Positions 1 through 17,500 are shown, counted from the first letter of the stretch. The stretch is DNA of 64,000 nucleotides from Mastigias papua (GCA_964019165.1 OZ025272.1:15723093-15787092); one strand, 5' to 3'. The notes: generated by a model not told the origin, from the letters alone. Made by a program: numbers and translations.

Positions 1-1450
1 GATACTGTATTTTTGCCGCTTTCATTTCTTAATGAGCAGTGCTTGGTCCAAAGGTTACAGGAGGTCTATTCTACTGTTTAAATAATGGTAGTCATATCGA
101 AGTTCACTCTTGCTACTTGTGGCATTATCTTCTTTGGAGCGTGCATAGGCTACTACTATTCCATTCGGATGCAATGTAGCCTACACTTGTATAACTTACT
201 GAATGGGAGATTTTATTAAGAAATATTTTTAGGAATACGGAACTTTTTGCCGAGCTTCAAGATTCCTATCTTTTTTGATCTTGAGCCTAAGACCGATTTT
301 AACTTATTCTTGAATTTTAGCCTTTTTTGAGCATGTATGCTAGGGTAGATCATCTTCTGTACACAAGAAAATAAAATATCTAGGGCCCTGTACAGTAAAT
401 CATTAAAACTCAAAATCTCAAATTACAGTGGATGGATTAGCATAATCTATGCCTAAAGCTAACATAATGTTGTTTGAAACAGATGTAAATAAAATTTGTA
501 TCTACAACTTGAGAAATCTGTAATTATGCAAATTTATGCAAAAAATAAGTTGGCACAAGCTAAAGGTTGGGAAATTAATAGCTGCAAAGCTAGTCAAGAA
601 AAATCAATGAATTTTTCCAGGCAATCAAAACAACATTGTCCATGTTCTCTATTGAGAAAATCCAAATAAATCACATAGGAAATGCAAAACTGACAAATTA
701 TGCTGTTTCCATGGAAACAGCTGCCATATTGATTAAATGCAAAGAAGAGTAAGCTGCAAAGAAGTAGGGGCATTTCCTGTATGGATATTTATTCACGCTT
801 CAGTTACTCAGCACGTAGTTGAAGCTGAAGAGCTATTTTAAAGAGCGAAAAGATCGATTGCCTTCAGACTATTTGCAAAGCTATTACGTCATTGGAAAAG
901 TAATCAATGGTATTTAGTGATCAATTGATAAGTGTCTAGCCACATACATTAAATCGGCTATTCGTGCAAGTGTGAGGTTTTGCTGTTCTGCAAAATATAT
1001 CAATGATTTATCTCAAGAATGCCTTCTAGAGATGTTCCACACAGAAATAAGGGCTTAATACTGAGTATTGAATACCTAGATACTAAAGTTCTTCAAAGCT
1101 ACACCAACAAGGCAAATTACCTTTTAGGTTCATATACATATTTATACTACGTATTGTATTAAAACAAAGATATGCATGTCAAAGCTTTAGATCAAGAGAG
1201 GATTAACTACAATTTCAATTTAAAAGAACAGTTGGAAGGCCCATCTTTAATTACATTTCTATTTCGGATTCCGGGTGCAAATTTATTGTTCCCAGCCCAT
1301 ACTCGAACGTTCGCAAATCGCAGAATGATTGGATATAGATTGAGAACAATGGGTACGCACCCGAGGTTCGACACCCAAATGTACTTAGAGAAGTGCCTTA
1401 AATGAGTTTTTGAGTACATCCCTCTGAAAAAATTAATCTCCTTTTTTCAG
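1..1450. other. Probable upstream intron of the CASPR-like gene
   Basis: I see no exon I can defend here. The first coding exon downstream opens at a pyrimidine-rich acceptor (tttttcag, ending at 1450) and starts in the middle of a laminin G domain, so an upstream exon must exist, probably outside the window. A 77-codon open frame at 1172-1405 does not resemble laminin G closely enough to accept. Confidence 0.5.
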
Positions 1451-5883
<4,433 letters not shown>

Positions 5884-7477
5884 CGCTAAATCATTGAGAG
5901 ACAGCAGCCAGTTGAATTTCTGTTTTGCAGTTATGCATAGATGTTACTTGTTCCCAAATGTTTATTAGAAAGGAAAATGTGGATGAAAAGAGGCATTTTG
6001 ATCGCTTAAAGTTTTTATCACTGAAGGAAAGTGAAAGGTCATAATTGAGAATCACTACTTGAAATACAACAGCTAGAAATTAGTTATCTGTTGTTTGGCG
6101 GAAGCAAAAAAAGAGTTGATTAGATGTGCCACTAGATATTTCAGGAATCAAGTACTTTTATATAAATCATAGACAAACTTAGTTCAAACAGTCATGTACT
6201 ATAATATACAACCGTAAAGATTACCTTGAATGATATGTAAATTCCTGTTTGTTATATTCAAAGGTCTATGCACATGTAAAATCTAACAATACATGTTGTT
6301 AACCATGAGGAAATGAGGGCGAAATTGTGTTAAATTGGTCTCCTGGCCAATGGGAATGGAAGACTGACTGTTACGAGCTATCATTGAGATTTCCGGGGTA
6401 GACCAAATGGGGGAGGACCAAGTGATTGGGGGATCTGGGAGCCACCTCCCCAGTAAAAGTAATGAAACTAGATCCATTTTCTTGGCATCTCCCAAATATC
6501 ACTCTTACCACTAGCGATAAGGAACTTCGATAAAATTTGTGACAGTTGTCCTATAAATCAGAGCGCTTGAAGGAAAATAGCTTGACAATGCATCTTCCAA
6601 TCTGATTTTAAAAGAATGCAGAGGGCCATATGTGCCAGTTGTGCTGGGAAGCGCTTACCTTCATATCCCATGGCCATGCCGCTACATAAAGCAATTAGAT
6701 CAACATATCGAGTCTGGAACTTAGCATAAAGGCACAAAATTGCCACCTTACAAATTTCTAATTATCCTAATATTGGTTTTTTCAAACTGATTTGCAAATT
6801 TAATGGCATAAAAGTTATCCTTATATGCATATGCATATTGCTTCTAAGTGGATCTCTTCATGGCATTAGGCAGCAAATACTCATGAAAGATAAGGAAAAA
6901 CAATCTCTTTGATTAATTGGCCTTCCTCATCAGAGAACATAGTAGAAGTGTTCTATAACATGTTGGGCAAAGTCTTTCAGGTTGCTCTGTCCTACAGTCT
7001 ATATCTCAAAAAGCGAAGTTCTAGTGATCGTCACAGTCTACATAGATGCCAAATTATATTATCTATAAGGACTGCACAGCTTTTGGATACAGTATATTTA
7101 AGAATCAGCTATGGCTGACAACTTAAATATCAGTTATAGCTAGCTATCTTTATGCTTTTCTTGCTTCTTGTTTCTGTATATAGTAATAGCTTGATCATAA
7201 ATTATTATTGTTATGTACCTATGTTTTATCTTCGAGTAACCAGTCGTAAGAATCTGTATGAATTAGAGGAGTCACTGGAATTATCTTAGCTCTATAGAAT
7301 TTTTCTGTCTCTATCATGGTCGGTTCTCCTACTTATTCGTTCCTAGTAGTTAAAGCTTCGTCAGCACGCGTAAGAGTAAAGAGGTGTTAAGACCGTATCA
7401 CTCGTATCAAGAGGCAAGTCACTATTCATAAAGCTAAACTGATTTGGTTCTAGTAAACCGCAGCTTGAGGATGAACT
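5884..7477. other. Intergenic, probable 3' UTR then unassigned sequence
   Basis: This follows the CASPR-like stop codon. There is no open frame with family resemblance and no clear repeat. The sequence is AT-rich and looks non-coding on both strands. Confidence 0.5.
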
Positions 7478-7723
7478 TTAGAACCAGAATTGCGACAAAC
7501 AACATACATTTCTTCGTCTTTAAAGATGTTTCAATTTAATGACATATGCTATTTAAGCTATGACATAATCGGTGTTAGGCTGGTGACATATGTCAAACCA
7601 TATTTGGTATGTCACCAGTCTAAACACCAATTATGTCATAGCTTAAATAGCATATGTCATTAAACTGAAACATCTCTCAAGACGAAGAAATGCCTCTATT
7701 ACTTGTCGCAATTCTGGTTCTAA
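7478..7723. repeat. Long imperfect hairpin (foldback/MITE-like)
   Basis: Two arms of about 115 bp (7478-7594 and 7606-7723) are reverse complements with scattered mismatches. The shared core is tgacatatgctatttaagc / gcttaaatagcatatgtca, with outer ends TTAGAACCAGAATTGCGACAA / TTGTCGCAATTCTGGTTCTAA. The loop is only about 12-20 nt. A LINE fragment abuts the right arm. I cannot define target-site duplications with confidence. Confidence 0.85.
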
Positions 7724-7732
7724 CACTAAACT

Positions 7733-7956
7733 GGTTGTCACTGCATCAAAGAATAGAGTTTAATTCCTGTTTTCGATGTAACAAAGTTATGAATAGTATG
7801 ACTCTGCCATATTTGTCGTCCATCTTTACAAAAACATCCGATGTCCAACCTCATACAACTGGCTTCTCTACGAGTAACTGTTCGCTTATCGTCAGAGGCC
7901 ATAGTAATTCATTCCAGCACTATGGAGTGAAAACGTGGAACTATTTACACTCATGA
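7733..7956 (+). mobile_element. LINE reverse-transcriptase C-terminal remnant
   Basis: The frame reads NWLSLHQRIEF ... MTLPYLSSIF ... FQHYGVKTWNYLHS, followed by a stop. This follows the pattern seen downstream of the RT in L2/CR1/Jockey-type LINEs (xHWLPVxxRIxFK ... PxYLSxLL ... FxxxAPKLWNSLP). No RT catalytic part precedes it, so it is a 5'-truncated or eroded copy. Confidence 0.65.
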
Positions 7957-10900
7957 CACCTTTGATTATAAAAATCAGGTTTCCAGAGTGCATGTGTGGT
8001 TTGTTTAGTGCTCGGTTGCTTTTTGCCTGGAAAAAGAAATGAAATTTTCAAAATCGGACATCAGAAAAGCAAAGATTAGGAGAAACAAGATTCAACTTTC
8101 CACAACTCTTGCATTTCTCTTCCTTTGTTCTTTATCCGCATGAACGATTCACTGTTTTCCTCTGTATTTAACTTACTAGGCCATATTACCTATCTACTTT
8201 CATTGCAGCCTTGCTAGACCACTCAATGGAAACAAAAATAAGCGAACGATAAGTGTAGTTACTAAGAATATCTTAGTTGAACCACATCTTGTTGGTGACT
8301 AACTTACAAGATTCTTTCATAACATACTAATTAGTATTTCAAGATATTTACGAATCCTAAAGAAAGAATGACTCCATAAAACTTAAAACAAACCTTGCTA
8401 ATGTATAATAATATTTCAAGAACTTTTGCTTTGAACGGACAGTTCTGGAAAAGCTACGGGACATTAGCTGCAGTAGCTAAACAAACCTCCCACGTTGTGT
8501 CAATGAGCATCAATGATCAACCTGTTGATTCTCTCACGAAGCCTGAAATAGCTGAACAACCACTATTCAAAAAGACAGCGAATATAGATCTTTTTAGCCT
8601 TGGCTAGCTTACCTCTGCGGTGAGACTCTTCACAGGATGCTTAATCGAAGACGTTGGTAGGGGGCATGGAGGCGTTGAGGTGTAGGGTGTCACACCCACT
8701 GAAAAAACACATCGTTTGTAAACTTATCTTTTATCTGCACGTCCTATGATGCATGCTGTCGGCAGCGTAAATAGCATATTGAAAAGTATCGTCTGTGTCA
8801 TTTTATTTCGTTGAAATTCAAGTTAGGAAATTAACAGCAACCACACCAAATTCTTCGACTCCACACCAATTTTGTCGGCATATTTGTTGTTTTACACTTC
8901 CCCACACAATGATCGTCTTCTCCAAGTTCCTGTACATAAGAGATTAGCATGGCCACCCAACTTACAGCAGTGAGTAATGAGCAGAAAACACAGCATAACA
9001 CACATTTCATGCCAGTATTTAGCAAAAATTGTTAAGTTCAACTTGCAGTTTCAAATTGCCGATTGTCTGCTAATATATGCGGAAAATATATTTTCTAAGA
9101 GGTTTTCAATAAGAGGGACAAAATCTTAGATAACCGTCATTTTCAGATGGAAAAGAAACTTTCCTCTTTTGGTATTAAAGAACGCGAGGTTGAAAAGCAG
9201 AAATGCAAAAGATTACACAACTGCATGTATAAATCTCTGCTCTTTGTAAAGTTTGCTGCATAACTGCTAATTTCTGCTAAGGGGCTTTTTTCTTAAGATC
9301 AACAAGCAAAGTAAGCCTCCAGCTACGGACGTGTTTCATCTTTACTACGAGGAGAAACGTTTGACATACAATGGCAGATTCTCACATAGGTGGAACTTCA
9401 AAAAGTCCTCTGTCTGCTGGCTGAACTAATTTTACTATTTTTGAATTTGAATTGATGTTTTCAAGTTGTTGTCTATTTTCTCTTCTACTCTTGAATACTT
9501 GCTTAGCTGGTGGGGGTTACCCTAGATTAATCTTATATGGTGAGTGCAATATGAATAGTTAGGAATTGAAAGAACGATATGCAAAGCCAAACTTGACAAA
9601 ATAAAAGAAACTATGAAATAATTCCGAGAGTTTAACAATGAAGCATTAGGCGTAGACTCAATGATCACTGGAGAATTTTTGATTGAAAGACCTGTCTGAT
9701 AAATAGATTGAAAGATTACCGCTAGTAGAGAAGGTATGGATATGATGGTGAGACAAAGGTAGTCAGGTGGAAGAATGATTGAAAAAGGATTTTGGCACAA
9801 TGCAGAATGAAGCAGGTTTCATAGCAAATGAAACGACGGAATACATTGTTAGCAAGATGCCAAAAAATGCAATAAAAACCTCATCTAACATAATTATAAT
9901 GCAGTGAAATCCACGATGTGTGATATGACGTTGAACCAACAAAAAGTCAACTGACTGATGATATTAAAGTGCAGAAAAGTGCAGATAATACAAGTTCAAG
10001 ATTTTGTCTTGTTATCATGGCAACAAGAGACACTGTGATTCCTTCAACCCATGTGGTTTATTATTTTAAATGAATTCCCCCCTCGAAGCAATGGGCAGCA
10101 ATCAAGTCTTCATTATCTGCTTTTTAACGCTTTTGATATAGCTCAGCAGTTTTGATGAGTTTATCCGCCTTTGCGCGCCATCTAATCTCTGTATTTATGC
10201 AGTTAACGAATTGACTCTCGGCATGACGGTATAGTTAATAGGGAAGTTCACTTATCAAGAACAAATGGTTAATTATTCTTAAAATTCAATGGTTAATAAA
10301 TTTTAATAAGATTAGCTCAACCAATAAGCTTCTTCCAATTTCAATGCTCAATTCTTTGGCTAATTGTGATTGACAGCTGGGGTTGTTTTCATAGGTGAAC
10401 TCTTCTGTGGTGCTACTCCATTACACATTTGGTCACTTGATGGCGCACAGTGATTTCCAGAGCAGAAGAGCAAAGCTTACGAGAGGGGTAAGCGCAGATC
10501 TAATATTCATCTGATAATTTAATGAAAGATCTGCATGATAGTTAAACAGTATTGATTCATGTACTTCGTGACATCAGCTCTGTTGAGTAGGCAGTTTCAA
10601 TAGAGTGAAAGAAAAGGAAAGTTGTTTAAAGACTAGTATTGACAGGGAGCTGCTTGTATCAGGCAGTATTCTAAAGCTGAAATTATATATTCTTGGATAG
10701 GATGAGCATTTATGATGCATTTTCTGAAGCAGTAGGTTGCAGTAATTATATAATCACCATGCTCTCTGAAAAATGTACGACCATATGCATTGTAATTTGA
10801 ACTGGATACAGCATTGCAGTTAGAATGTTGCACCTGAGTGAAGCGTTTGAAAATCTGAATCTGAGCTATACTCCATTCAATAACAATTACATGAAGTAAA

Positions 10901-11510
10901 ACGATGTCTTGATTTTTGTAGAAAGTCTGCGTATTAATCGTTCATGCTCATCTCTCTCTTGTTCAGTGGTGTGCTTTCAATTCGATAGAGAAGTCTGTTA
11001 CTATTGACAGTTTACAAGAGTATCGTGCGAAAGTGATATCAGCGTATTGAGCAGCAACCCTTCCCTGTATTTGTGTAGTAAATACTGCATATAATTTCTG
11101 CCTTGCACTTGATGACAAGTGATGTATGCTGAATTTTGTAAGTTCCTTATCGCCACAGTAAGGGTGCCAGATAAAGTGCTCTGTACTTACCTTCTCCTAA
11201 AGTTTAACTTCTACTTTTTCACTCATATATGTCATTGCCGTACATCAAATACGACGACTCATGAATAAACAATTTTGCTTGTGCTGATTTTTATTTGTTC
11301 CATTTATAAATATAACTTTTCAGGCTTCTCAAGGAAAACTCTTCGAGTTGGCCAGGGGTGCGGTCGCAAACTAACATTCCTTGCTGGTCAGTCCCTGGTT
11401 TAAGATTAGGCATGAGTGTATATCAAACTGGCTTAGAATTACAATGGGTCATAAGGTTATGTCATAAGCAGCTTATCGTAAGTGATTAAGAAATTGGATC
11501 GTATATAAGT
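7957..11510. other. Intergenic, mostly unassigned
   Basis: Apart from the small minus-strand frame at 8831-9010, I see no coding or RNA feature. The sequence is AT-rich with no clear long repeats. The minus-strand frame around 9522-9800 has no family resemblance. Confidence 0.4.
8831..9010 (-). CDS. Possible small secreted Cys-rich peptide (hypothetical)
   Basis: From the ATG at 9010 the minus strand encodes 59 residues. The N-terminus MKCVLCCVFCSLLTA is a plausible signal peptide; the C-terminal half carries HCVGKC and ends WCGCC before TAA. The signal part is followed by a strong donor match (GTAAGT, complement of 8960-8965), and CAG at 8930-8932 could be an acceptor, but the implied 36-nt intron would be very short and the frame is open through it. 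I do not recognise the family. It may be chance; no neighbouring gene supports it. Confidence 0.25.
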   Translation of the reverse strand: MKCVLCCVFCSLLTAVSWVAMLISYVQELGEDDHCVGKCKTTNMPTKLVWSRRIWCGCC

Positions 11511-11514
11511 GAAT

Positions 11515-11785
11515 GAATCAATTAACCAATGAATCAGTTAATCATTCAGACAATCATCCGATCAGTCCGTAGTGAAGAAATGTTTCAATCTATTGATTAA
11601 TCAATCAGCCAATCAGACAAACAATCAGCCAATCAGTAGAACAACTAGTCTATCAGTAAAGCAATCAGCTTATCAGTGAAACAATCAGCAAATCAATAAA
11701 ACATTCAGGCAATCAGTAAAACCATCAACCAATCAATAGAGCAATCAGCCAATCATTTAAACGATCAGGTAGTCAATAAACCGGT
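11515..11785. repeat. Degenerate tandem repeat, unit about 20 bp (CAATCAGCCAATCAGTAAAA)
   Basis: About a dozen imperfect copies of CAATCAGYCAATCAGTAAAA run head to tail. Many units contain CCAATCA, the core of a CCAAT box. The array is AT-rich and non-coding, about 1.3 kb upstream of the GPCR. Promoter function would be speculation. Confidence 0.8.
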
Positions 11786-11789
11786 CCTT

Positions 11790-13088
11790 TAAGAACATAA
11801 TCATTGTATAGATCAGTTAATCACCTAGTGATGCTTTGTATTCATTCACTAGAAAGAGAGACTTTTTGCTGTGTGTTACTCCTTCTTTCTGCTTTCTAAA
11901 ACAAATTAATTTATTATGCAGAGAGCAATGCCTCTGCAGTTTGCTTAAAATATTTCTGCATGATATTCTAGACGTCATAAGTGAGAAGCATATACTGATG
12001 GAATCTGCGAGTGCAAAAATTCTAATGGTATTTGTAAAGCATTCCCGTCAGAATGTTTTGATTTGATCTAAGATAATCGAATATACGTCATTAAGTACTT
12101 GTCAAGCCAAATTGGATTAACATGGATTGTTTTTGATCTAATTTCGTTTGTTTTGTGCTCAAATTACTCCTGCAAGGGTTCATTTGCTGCCTTTCGAAAG
12201 CAATGTTATTCTGGCACTTCAAAATATGAGTATTCACTACATGGTGAGAGGGCTTAAAGCGTAAAACCTGGTTGGCACTTCATGAGTGTGAGCCAGGCTT
12301 AAATTGCTAATTCTCTCTAAGTGATGGGACGGTATAAATAACATATTTGTGCTGATTTAAACGTCGCTATTAAAACTGAACACATGATTAGGAAACTGAA
12401 TTGCAGTAGCTAAATGCTTACATCTACTTACATATGCAAAATATATTTGATGTATAACACAGATTATAACTTCTACTAATATACAAATTTTTAATTTTGT
12501 GTATCTTTTGCATAATGTTGTATAAAAAGAAATAGAACGGAAGGATTACTTCGACGTGTAGATAAATTGTGAAAAGGAAACCGTACTACAAGAGTGTGGG
12601 CTCATTCCTTGTCCTTCTCCTGCAATTTACTGTGTCCTAGAAGAATTGTCTTCGCAACCTGGGCTGCATTGCTAAAAGAAGATCTGACGTCAACCACAAA
12701 GGGTGTTCTCTTGCATTCAGTTTTGTCAGGAATGACCAATTGTAATATTTTTTGTCAAAGAAATAGGTCTTTGTGATATGCAGAAACTGAAATGTCGCTG
12801 CTTCCAATTCACTCTCTACGCACTGTTGATAATTCTTGAAGATTTCATCTTTCCTGTATACCTTACTCTCATCTTCAATCATTTGTTACGTACAGCCTAT
12901 TAATCTAGAGCTAATTGTTATAACTTTTCATTATTACATAGATTTATACGCATAAAGCTGACAAGCAAAATCATCTTGAGTTTTTGCCGTGCTTCGATAA
13001 TCAGATTCACAAAACTAACAACTTCAGGCAGAGGCTTTATAAAGAAAGCACATTATCAATACCAGTGACTATCGGAAACCAAACAAAG
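11790..13088. other. Upstream region of the GPCR
   Basis: There is no supported coding feature. An in-frame stretch without ATG precedes the GPCR start from 12984 (it would begin with TTG); I treat it as 5' UTR. No TATA box or initiator stood out clearly enough to call. Confidence 0.4.
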
Positions 13089-14276
13089 ATGGCTAATGCC
13101 TCGAATGATTCAACACATCAAGACGTTCTTCTTGACAATGAGGCTCAGCTTCTTTATACTCTCATGTATGTGTTTGCTGCTGTGATAGTATTACCGGGGA
13201 TTTTTGGCAATGGGCTCATCTTAGTCGCTGTGCTGAAACTGAAGCATTTGAGAACCCACACTAACCAGCTGATCGCTAGTCTGGCCTTTGCTGACTTATT
13301 AATCGTTCTATCAATGATTGCTTTTGTTTTGATGGACAGATTTCCTATAGAGTCTATAACCTACGAAGTGAATATGTTTCTTTTCCCTTCTATCGACATA
13401 ATGTTGGGATCAGCATCCATTTGGAACTTGGCAGCCGTGAGCATAGACAGGGGCATTGCCGTAATGCTTCCTTTGCGTTACAAAGAAGTAATTGATTCGC
13501 GAAGAGTTAAAATTGGCATCACCGTCATTTGGGTCTACTGCATTCTGATCTTCATCCTTGGACTACTAAGAATTGAAATTGAATCAGAGTTGTACAACAC
13601 TTCTCTCGTGTTTGCTGCCATGATAGCGAATTTTGTGTTGCCATGCTTTATTGTTGTCACAATTTACATCGGGATCTTCGTCTCAGCTATCAAGAACATA
13701 AGGGTGGTAAAAGCTCTTGGAAAGGCTCTCCAAGAAGGCCATAGTCGAGGATTAGAGCTGGGAACTGTGCCACCTCGTAAGATTTCAGCTACCTTACCAC
13801 TTGAGGTAAAAGTGGCCTTCAATGTTTTGATAATCTTGGTGCCTTTAGTACTTGGTTGGGGTTTCTTTTTCGGCACTCATTGGTATGAGATGATGACAGG
13901 AGACTACAAACGAAGCAACGTTTACGAGTTTTGTCTCCTTTTTATACCATGGATCTGTTGCAGTTTGAACCCTGTAATATATATTTTTGCAACGTCATCC
14001 TTAAGGAAGGCTTGTCGGCGACTTCTCTGTCGAAGAAGACCATTTTCCAAAGATGGCGCGTTTGCCACTGTCATAATCAGTTCCTTTACATCTAGAAGAC
14101 CTTCCTGGCTAGAGAGGAGAATTTCCACAAGTTCTAATGATGAAAAAACACCAAAAAGGAAGAAAAGTAATGATTCTAAAGGAGGGTCCACGGGGATCAG
14201 GAAAAAGTCAACTGCAACATTTGTTGCACTGGACGTTCACATGGAAGAGGAACACAAAGCGATTGCTGAATTTTAA
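13089..14276 (+). CDS. Class A (rhodopsin-like) GPCR, aminergic-like, orphan
   Basis: A single exon of 395 aa. The ATG at 13089 is preferred because it is the first ATG in frame, and it gives a short N-terminus with two N-glycosylation sites (N3, N6) before TM1. Seven membrane segments are visible. Landmarks: GN in TM1 (N41), LAFAD in TM2 (D69), an Asp in TM3 (D103) at the position aminergic receptors use to bind the amine (3.32), WxLAAVSIDRG at the end of TM3, P185 in TM5, NPVIY (294-298) in TM7, and a basic tail with Cys residues. Departures: DRY is DRG (120-122); the TM3 cysteine of the usual extracellular disulfide is Met96 and extracellular loop 2 has no Cys; TM6 lacks CWxP and reads LGWGFFF. 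These changes suggest an unusual ligand mode or constitutive activity. The ligand cannot be named. The C-tail ends in a Ser/Lys-rich stretch. Confidence 0.88.
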   Translation: MANASNDSTHQDVLLDNEAQLLYTLMYVFAAVIVLPGIFGNGLILVAVLKLKHLRTHTNQLIASLAFADLLIVLSMIAFVLMDRFPIESITYEVNMFLFPSIDIMLGSASIWNLAAVSIDRGIAVMLPLRYKEVIDSRRVKIGITVIWVYCILIFILGLLRIEIESELYNTSLVFAAMIANFVLPCFIVVTIYIGIFVSAIKNIRVVKALGKALQEGHSRGLELGTVPPRKISATLPLEVKVAFNVLIILVPLVLGWGFFFGTHWYEMMTGDYKRSNVYEFCLLFIPWICCSLNPVIYIFATSSLRKACRRLLCRRRPFSKDGAFATVIISSFTSRRPSWLERRISTSSNDEKTPKRKKSNDSKGGSTGIRKKSTATFVALDVHMEEEHKAIAEF

Positions 14277-14414
14277 ATTTCAACCTGCAGAGACTTATAC
14301 CGATTACAATAGTATCATAGTACCTCAAAACATAATGGTGAATAGCACTATGTATATAGATAAATATTAAAAAGTAGATACTTGTTTACCTATACCTAAA
14401 TATGTATATATACG

Positions 14415-14573
<159 letters not shown>

Positions 14574-14576
14574 TGG

Positions 14577-17500
14577 AATATGATGTCTGCAAGAGTTCAA
14601 ACTTACACTTTATTATGCACAAAGAGATCGTCCTATTACAGACAGCAGTTGACGTTTTCACCGATCGATCTAATTCACTGAATCTCCAGCCACAGCCAAG
14701 ATGCATAGAATGGGTTTTCTCAATAACAGACTACTACCACTGACAAACTGTGGTGCTCAAGAAGATTGCTGTCAAATTTGTATCACTGCTCCACAATTTC
14801 TTCGTAAAAATATTTGAAAGCTAGATTTCAGTTATATTCTAGACCACATCGCAAGTCTCTTCAAATGTTCTAGATACGTATATAACCCTAACTCTAGTCT
14901 TTTTACCTCTATGTAGAGCTGGAATATATCTATAACCTGATATTTGTATCGTGCTACTCACCCTATCAATTCAAAGAATAACATTGTGGCTACAATTAGA
15001 ACAGGTAGATCGTGGTTAACCTATTTGCATAATTTTCACGACGTCTTTCATCTAATGCTGATGCCTTGATGTGGACAAGATGAAATAGCAAATGTATAAT
15101 AGCGAGAAATGACCTCATTATCAAGTATGATGTTTAAGTAATCTTGTATTTTAAAATATTTTCCTTAAGAATATGGCAATATGCTTTTTGCTTTGTACGC
15201 TTCACTTCTTTGGATCCCAATACCACATAAACACACGTAAAGTTGCCTCAGAAAAATGCCGGTCCCCTAATCTTCATTCAACAGCGGATTAGGATGGAAG
15301 AAAAATATACGAACTAATGGCGTCAAATTCATGACGCATAGGTGTATGGAAAGTTGAAGCTTTGAATTTACATATAGCTGCTTGCAACACCTATCTTTAT
15401 TGAAAAAGAAATAAAAACTGTGCTGTTATAACGAATTCATTCTGGTGCACTGCAACTGCGCATTTGATAGGCTTTTGTATCCTGTATTGACGGAAAAAAC
15501 ATTGATTTCCCAATTTGAAAGTCGTGTTTTCCAACAATGCTTGTGCACATCAGGAAAATTGATGGATTTTCTTGTCGTCATGACGGGGCGCTGTTGCTAA
15601 ATATGATGGCTATAAAATACACGGATGTTTCAGCCTTATCCTTTTCCGAGATCATTGAAGTATTAATGATCTAGTTGGCCAATGACTATTATAGTGCTAC
15701 TCACATGATTTACTACAAGAGTTCACTCTTTGCCCATTCATTCATCCATTCAGTTATTCATTCATTCACTCATTTAATCATTCACAAAACAGGCTTGTTA
15801 AGATGATGTAAGCAATAATATAGAAGAAGATTGAGAGCTGGAAAGGTGGCTTAATTCGGGCAGGTTATTTTTATAAAAAGCTGAGGAATTGACAAATGTC
15901 GCATTCGTTTAAATCCTGAGAATGTAGTACAGTAAACAAGCTTTCTTGATAAATTAAACTTAATGACCCGACAACATTTCAACAGATTCTTAAAAAGCAC
16001 CTTGTTTTCAAAAGGAGACATGACAGTTACAACAACCAACGCCAGCTATTAGCAGACAATTGCTCTCCTTAATTCTTCTCTCACTTCCAAGATACTTGTA
16101 CCTTATATACACAACTAGAGGGATGAGCCCAATCTTCTACACTATACCACAAAGTTGGTTTTAGCAGTGGGTAACATACACGCTTCTTTTATAGAAAAAA
16201 TTCTGCTAGGCCAGTTACTGAAGCTTTCTTAGACTTTTCATGATTCCAGTACTGAAGCTTTCTTAAAGCTGTCTTGGAGTTAGCTACGTTTGCCTAACAC
16301 TGGTGCTACACAATACAGATAGGCACTACATAAATGAAACATTCCAATACCCATGGTACCACAACAAATCTTTACGAATTAAGTAAAAGTGGTGACTGCT
16401 GAGCGTGGAATTGGAATTTCAAGTGAGTATCAATTTATCAATTTTCTTAGGTCTCAGAAATCCAGCCCTACAGGACTTTCTTAACTTTTGAGCAGATGAG
16501 TACTGCTTTCCTTCCGATTAACCAGTTTCTTATAAAAACAGCGTGCAGTGGTCACAAAGTGTGCATATAAGTCATGGTTTCAACTGCAGTTTTGGCCTCC
16601 ATCGCTGGAAGATCTCCAATAGGATGTCCAACTTTCAAACAGCTTTTTATTCGATCAATGCCAATACACAGATTCATGCCCAGGTGAAATCACGCCCTTC
16701 AATTTGAAAACCCTTAAAAACCACATCATACATTTGATTTTTGTTCAGTAATATCTTCAGTTTATGATCAACAAGAGACTTATTTTATGGTGGATACTTC
16801 AAGAAAGGTAACACTATCCAAATGCATATAGGGCTTAAGTAGACGGTTATATTATGCATACAACAGTGGACAACTTGCTGCGGTTTGTGACTACCATATA
16901 GTTACCCAAGGCTTTCCAGAGTTCAAATGATATTAAGACAATACAGAAGAGTGTCCAGGTGGCAAAGCAATGTACTCATCGGTTTTCCTTTCAAATGCAC
17001 AAACTTTCTCAAAAAACCTTTCAATGGACCTCGCCTCCATAGTGAAACTACCAAGACACAGTTGAATATGGGGTGAGACTTCTTGCAAAAACGTGAGGCT
17101 TATTGTGGAGGAGTCTAAACAAAGGAGGATGGTTAATAGAGCTTTTGCGTTCTGTAAGTTTCAAGCGTCCCTGACTTTAATTTCGTGTCCCATGGTTTGT
17201 ATTTATATCGTTATTTGAAGAGTAAATTGGTTCTACGCAACCTGCATACCATGTTTAAGTGGCTTTAGAGGCTATTTGAAGCTTTTTCTATGCCATCGCA
17301 TTACGTGTCATATCAGATAAGTGCCCTAATTGCAAAGCCAGATTTAGAAAGATAAAATCCTTTGCCTAGATGACCTGATATAAAATAAGGACCTTTGCGC
17401 ATTGTTTAACAAATAAGGCAATTAGCTCGCGAATTAGGGTTTCCAAGTTCTCATTAAAGAGCAATTTCCTTTGGTTTCATACAACCATTCGGTGAATGTT

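Noticed and set aside
1172..1405. 77-codon open frame upstream of the CASPR-like exon
   Set aside because: One stretch (LITFLFRIPGANLLF) faintly recalls a laminin G strand, but the rest does not fit and I found no splice sites with the needed phase. An overlapping frame on the other strand is just as open.
12984..13088. N-terminal extension of the GPCR
   Set aside because: The frame is open but begins with TTG; the first ATG is at 13089 and gives a normal glycosylated N-terminus.
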